Below are positions 61,182 to 64,000 of a stretch of DNA of 64,000 bases, one piece after another. Below the pieces are notes generated by a model, which worked only from the letters and a program-made list of their open reading frames with translations, did not search any database and had not been told where the DNA came from. Position 1 is the first letter of the stretch. Each line of letters begins with the position of its first letter. The stretch is from positions 1 to 64,000 of the forward strand of contig CAZMPN010000004.1 of assembly GCA_964568395.1 (NCBI GenBank), in the 5' to 3' direction. Source of the DNA: UBA6016 sp964568395 (lineage in GTDB: Bacteria; Campylobacterota; Campylobacteria; Campylobacterales; UBA6016). The position numbers and the translations under genes were made by a program.

Positions 61182-61442
61182 ATGAACATAAACGTAAAGC
61201 AAAAACAAAACGGTATCACGGCGGTTTTGAGCGGTTTTGATATAGCCGACGTCAGCGGTAAAGTGGAGGCGTGCAAAGCCGGTTCTTGCGCATGCGATTG
61301 CGACACGGGCGTAATGGAGAGGATAGAGGATATAAACATAACCCAAATAGATGGCAAAATCCAGATAGATGTGACCGGTTCGGTCGACGCCGCTACGATA
61401 GCGCCGATGATGCAAAGCTGCCTTATGGGAGAGCAGTCGTGA
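61182..61442 (+). CDS. Small cysteine-rich protein of the arsenic cluster
   Basis: 86 residues, unrecognised. The motif CKAGSCACDCDTG gives C31, C36, C38 and C40, with C80 near the end; no signal peptide. Such spacing could bind a soft metal or arsenite. It has a good GGGAAAACGG upstream, and its TGA overlaps the GTG of the thioredoxin-like gene, so the two are probably coupled. It might be a metallochaperone for the ArsP-like permease (inference). Confidence 0.6.
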   Translation: MNINVKQKQNGITAVLSGFDIADVSGKVEACKAGSCACDCDTGVMERIEDINITQIDGKIQIDVTGSVDAATIAPMMQSCLMGEQS

Positions 61443-61669
61443 AGATAGAGATACTGGGCACGGGGTGCGCAAAGTGCAAGATGCTATATGAAATTACGCA
61501 AAACGCCGTGGAAAAAGCGGGCGTGGAGGCCGAGATAGTAAAAGTGGAAGATATTGCGGCTATTATGAATTACGGCGTGATGAGCACGCCGGCTCTCGTC
61601 GTCGACGGCGAGGTAAAAATGAGCGGCAGATTGCCGAGCAGCGATGAGATAGTGGAGATTTTGAAATAA
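61439..61669 (+). CDS. Minimal thioredoxin-like redox protein (CxxC)
   Basis: 76 residues of the short thioredoxin-fold family (redox-active disulfide protein 2 type), with CAKC at C10/C13 (LGTGCAKCKML) and the cis-Pro region MSTPALVVDG. GTG start overlapping the previous stop. Such proteins often accompany ArsP-type permeases and could supply electrons or bind arsenite. Last gene of the arsenic cluster. Confidence 0.82.
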   Translation: MKIEILGTGCAKCKMLYEITQNAVEKAGVEAEIVKVEDIAAIMNYGVMSTPALVVDGEVKMSGRLPSSDEIVEILK

Positions 61670-61675
61670 AAATTC

Positions 61676-61704
61676 TTGACAATTAAAATAGTTAGCTGTA
61701 GTAT
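61676..61704 (+). promoter_or_regulatory. Sigma-70-type promoter of the secreted 106-residue protein
   Basis: TTGACA (61676-61681), 17 bases, TAGTAT (61699-61704). A tandem 11-base repeat, AAATAGCAACC/AAATAACAACC (61706-61727), covers the expected transcription start. Confidence 0.65.
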
Positions 61705-61741
61705 CAAATAGCAACCAAATAACAACCTCAAAGGATTTGCG

Positions 61742-62062
61742 ATGAACATGTTTGTCAGATCTGTCTGCGCGTCGGCGCTGGTGTTGGTGCTGAGCGCTCC
61801 TGTTTTTGCGCAAGGTCAGGGCGGCGGCTGGAGAGCTACAAAATATAATACGATGGGGTACTCCCTAATGACTCCTGCGGAGAGGGCGGAACATCAGGCG
61901 AAGATGAGAAGCTTCAAGACATACGACGAGTGCGTAGCGTATACCGCCGAGCATCACAAGTTGATGGAGGAGAGGGCGAAAGAGAAAAACATTACCCTCC
62001 CGGCGATGCAAAAAGGCAAATTCGGCTGCGACAACATGAAAGCTAGGGGCTTCTTGAAATAA
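61742..62062 (+). CDS. Secreted small protein of unknown function
   Basis: 106 residues with a signal peptide ending near VFAQG. The mature part contains MTPAERAEHQAKMRSFKTYD and ECVAYTAEHHKLMEERAKE, rich in His, Met and charged residues, with two Cys (near 64 and 95). I recall similar periplasmic proteins in many Proteobacteria without a known function; metal binding is plausible. It has its own promoter and terminator, so it is a single-gene unit just after the arsenic genes. Confidence 0.65.
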   Translation: MNMFVRSVCASALVLVLSAPVFAQGQGGGWRATKYNTMGYSLMTPAERAEHQAKMRSFKTYDECVAYTAEHHKLMEERAKEKNITLPAMQKGKFGCDNMKARGFLK

Positions 62063-62073
62063 AACCTAATCAG

Positions 62074-62095
62074 AAGGGCTTTAACGGCCCTTTTT
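62074..62095 (+). terminator. Intrinsic terminator after the secreted protein gene
   Basis: AAGGGC (62074-62079), seven-base loop, GCCCTT (62087-62092) and a run of T. It closes the single-gene unit beginning at 61742. Confidence 0.82.
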
Positions 62096-62170
62096 ATACC
62101 TCTAAGATTTTTGCGAAGATTTTATGGGTATAAAAATATTTAGCGGCAATAAAAAAGGTATCCGTGTAAG

Positions 62171-62611
62171 ATGAAAAAGTTAGCGTTAATATTTGCGCTT
62201 CTAGGCTCTCTTTTTGCCTCCGACCCATTCGGCGAGTATCTAAGAAAGTTTGATTACGCCGAACGAAACGGTATGAAGATAAAAAGCTACGAGGCTTTGG
62301 AGCTTTATAGGAGCGGCAAGGCCCAGTTTATCGATATACGTTTCAAAGAGGAGTATGCCGTATGGAACTTTCCTTTTATGAAAAACATACCGCTAAACGA
62401 GCTTCCTAAAAGACTCGGCGAGATAGACAAGAATAAGCTTATCGTTACGGTGTGCCCCCACTACGATAGGGCCGAGATGGCAAGGCTATATCTGGTGACA
62501 AAGGGATATAAGAGTCGCTATCTGACAGACGGGCTGCTCGGGCTTGCTGCATATCTTCGCGGCGACGAGGCGAAAGAGTTTGCAGAAAATCAAAAAGACG
62601 GTCTCAGGTAA
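62171..62611 (+). CDS. Periplasmic rhodanese-like protein
   Basis: 146 residues with a signal peptide (KKLALIFALLGSLFAS) and one rhodanese domain: FIDIRFKEEYAVWNFPF and active-site loop CPHYDRAEMA. The Cys suggests sulfurtransferase activity in the periplasm. Its stop shares a base with the ATG of the cytochrome b561-like gene, implying joint expression. Confidence 0.85.
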   Translation: MKKLALIFALLGSLFASDPFGEYLRKFDYAERNGMKIKSYEALELYRSGKAQFIDIRFKEEYAVWNFPFMKNIPLNELPKRLGEIDKNKLIVTVCPHYDRAEMARLYLVTKGYKSRYLTDGLLGLAAYLRGDEAKEFAENQKDGLR

Positions 62612-63252
62612 TGGGCGGCATTCAAAAAAGACCCGTTTGGGATTTGCCTACCCGTATTTTCCACTGGGGGCTCGCTCTTAGCGTATTCCTTTCCATGTTT
62701 ATCGTTTACGGCAAAAAATATTTGGCTCTCCATATAATAGCCGGGAGCGTCGCCTTTTCGCTTATAGTAGGCCGTCTGATATGGGGTTTTGTCGGGACGA
62801 GATACGTCAAATTCGGCGCTTTCGTAAAAGGCGCGGATGAGATAAAAAAGGAGTTTGCGCTCATAAAAGACGAGGAGAAACACCATCATACGGTAGGCCA
62901 TCCCGCTGTAGCAGGATGGGTGATGCTCTTTTTGATGTTTTGCGCTTTTATAGTCGGGATTAGCGGCTGGTGGATATTTGTCAGCGATGGAGGCGAAACG
63001 AAAGAGACGATGCTGTCGGTGCACGAGATATTCGCAAATATGCTGCTAGCTATCGCCTTCATTCACGTGCAAGGGGTATTTTTGCACATCTTGCTGCACA
63101 AAGACGGCATAGTGCAGGGTATGATAGACGGCAAACGTCCGGCGTATCCGCACGAGCAGATTTCGGCCTTGAGTATGCGACAAAAAGTCATCGCGCTTCT
63201 CTGGTTTGCGGGTTGCGGCGCTGTTTGCTTGTTTGCTTTCGGATTGCTGTAA
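62611..63252 (+). CDS. Cytochrome b561-like membrane protein
   Basis: 213 residues with four main membrane helices and paired heme-ligand histidines (PTRIFHWGLALS, LALHIIAGS, VHEIFANMLLAIAFIHVQG). Diheme b-type cytochromes of this family pass electrons between periplasmic partners and quinone. It is coupled with a periplasmic rhodanese, not with a hydrogenase or dehydrogenase catalytic subunit, so its donor is unclear. A His-rich loop (KHHHTVGH) lies near residue 90. Confidence 0.83.
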   Translation: MGGIQKRPVWDLPTRIFHWGLALSVFLSMFIVYGKKYLALHIIAGSVAFSLIVGRLIWGFVGTRYVKFGAFVKGADEIKKEFALIKDEEKHHHTVGHPAVAGWVMLFLMFCAFIVGISGWWIFVSDGGETKETMLSVHEIFANMLLAIAFIHVQGVFLHILLHKDGIVQGMIDGKRPAYPHEQISALSMRQKVIALLWFAGCGAVCLFAFGLL

Positions 63253-63268
63253 AAACTTTCTTTTATAA

Positions 63269-63295
63269 TAAAAATTAAACTACAATAGACGATAT
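63269..63295 (+). promoter_or_regulatory. Sigma-28 (FliA)-type promoter of the flagellin gene
   Basis: TAAA (63269-63272), 17 bases, CGATAT (63290-63295), the exact geometry of TAAA-N15-GCCGATAA. Transcription would start about 20-25 bases before the ATG, fitting late flagellar gene control. Confidence 0.65.
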
Positions 63296-63324
63296 CATTA
63301 CAAAACCACCAAAAGGAGTGGGAG

Positions 63325-64000
63325 ATGCAAGTAAATACCAATACGACGGCGATGAAAGCCAATATGTCCGCGGAGAGCGCGGAAAGCAAGGCAAAAAAAG
63401 AGCTTGAGAAAATAGCCGCCGCAAGGCAGATGGCAGCCGCCGACAATCCGGCGGGTATGATGATAGCGGATATGCTGACGATGGAAGCCAATACGCTAAG
63501 CCAAGGCGTCAGGAATGCCAATGATGCCGTGGCGTATCTTCAAGTGGCGGACGGAGCCTTAAGAGGAGTCTCGGAAGGCGCCATCAAGCTGAACGAACTA
63601 TCAGTAGCGTACAACAACGCGGCGCTCGGTACAGATAGCAAAAATGCGCTTCTTGCCGAAGCGTCTAGGCTAAAAGAGGGTATGGGCAATATGCTAAACC
63701 AAGCCAGCTTTAATGGTAAAAGCGTATTTGGCGACGCCTCTTTTTATGTGGGCGGCGGCAGCATCAACGCTTCCATCCAAAGACCAAACGTAGATAGCGC
63801 GGATATAACGAATCAAGATACGGTGATGAAGCTTCTGGAAGAGACCGATAGGACGAGGGCGAATATAGGCTCTACGATAAATCAGGCGTATAGCTCCATA
63901 AATTCCAATATGACCGCCGTAGTATCCCAAAGCGCGGCCGCGTCACAGCTAGTGGATACCGATATGGCTCAGGCGTCGTCCGAATATAGCGCCTCATACC
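63325..64000 (+). CDS. flaC: FlaC-like flagellin (truncated by the window end)
   Basis: The first 225 codons are present and the frame is open at the window edge. The N-terminal flagellin D0/D1 region (EKIAAARQMAAADNPAG, GVRNANDAVAYLQVADGAL, LNELSVAYNNAAL) and short central region fit the roughly 250-residue FlaC proteins, which are secreted through the flagellar apparatus, rather than the long filament flagellins. AAAAGGAGTGGGAG precedes the ATG. Confidence 0.8.
   Translation, partial: MQVNTNTTAMKANMSAESAESKAKKELEKIAAARQMAAADNPAGMMIADMLTMEANTLSQGVRNANDAVAYLQVADGALRGVSEGAIKLNELSVAYNNAALGTDSKNALLAEASRLKEGMGNMLNQASFNGKSVFGDASFYVGGGSINASIQRPNVDSADITNQDTVMKLLEETDRTRANIGSTINQAYSSINSNMTAVVSQSAAASQLVDTDMAQASSEYSASY

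Noticed and set aside
1..64000. CRISPR arrays, insertion sequences, prophage or integrated elements
   Set aside because: No regularly spaced repeats, transposase, integrase or phage structural genes were seen; the tRNA genes are not flanked by an integrase.

Overview
The window is a 64 kb piece of a Campylobacterota (epsilonproteobacterial) chromosome, most likely order Campylobacterales, with moderate GC by eye and heavy use of AGA/AGG and ATA codons. The evidence is a spc/alpha ribosomal block with no L30 gene; the order nfu - TPR protein - murE - panD - ybaB - ispA - tkt, which I recall from Campylobacter apart from panD; the run rpsO - Rrf2 regulator - flhA; a CheB without a receiver domain; and a FlaC-type flagellin behind a sigma-28-like promoter. 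I cannot name the genus. Many genes start with TTG. I see no IS element, prophage or CRISPR array, and no gene-free stretch over 300 bases apart from the tRNA cluster.

Layout. 1-8.4 kb: ribosomal proteins rplX to rplQ, with secY, map, infA, rpmJ and rpoA. 8.5-15.7 kb: Nfu, TPR protein, MurE, a thioredoxin-like ferredoxin, PanD, YbaB, IspA, transketolase and GAPDH. 15.7-29.6 kb, minus strand: periplasmic metallo-beta-lactamase-fold hydrolase, glutamate dehydrogenase, a six-gene energy-converting [NiFe] hydrogenase in exact echABCDEF order, GluRS, a histidine kinase/response regulator pair, PyrC, phosphomannomutase and a nucleotide-sugar epimerase. 29.6-39.4 kb: FliW and GlnD; minus-strand glnB, amtB and an OprD-like porin; then a degenerate NtrC-family regulator, a PAS-like partner and GlmS. 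39.4-50.3 kb: a membrane diguanylate cyclase with a heme c motif, an Mrp ATPase, rpsO, Rrf2 regulator, FlhA, a MerR-like protein, a small cytochrome with a DUF4395 protein, CmoA, HtpX, CheB and CheR. 50.3-56.6 kb: EamA transporter, CcdA with a thioredoxin-like protein, a metal-ligand-less dihydroorotase paralogue, MlaE, a radical SAM protein, an FmdE-like protein and a heme-binding DUF3365 protein. 56.6-57.1 kb: five tRNAs behind a consensus promoter. 57.2-64 kb: a GAF/PAS histidine kinase, an arsenic cluster (arsR, arsC, arsP-like permease, a Cys-rich protein and a thioredoxin-like protein), a secreted protein, rhodanese plus cytochrome b561, and the truncated flagellin gene.

How it fits together. 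The Ech complex, glutamate dehydrogenase, Amt/PII/GlnD and several c-type heme proteins suggest a motile, respiratory organism able to exchange electrons between ferredoxin and H2 and to control ammonium uptake through PII uridylylation. No NtrB/NtrC pair is visible, but an eroded NtrC-like protein and its overlapping partner sit next to the porin/amtB/glnB block. The most interesting points are the Ech cluster with an unextended large subunit, this NtrC-like pair, the hairpin and shared leaders around amtB/glnB/porin, and the unassigned small proteins of the arsenic cluster.
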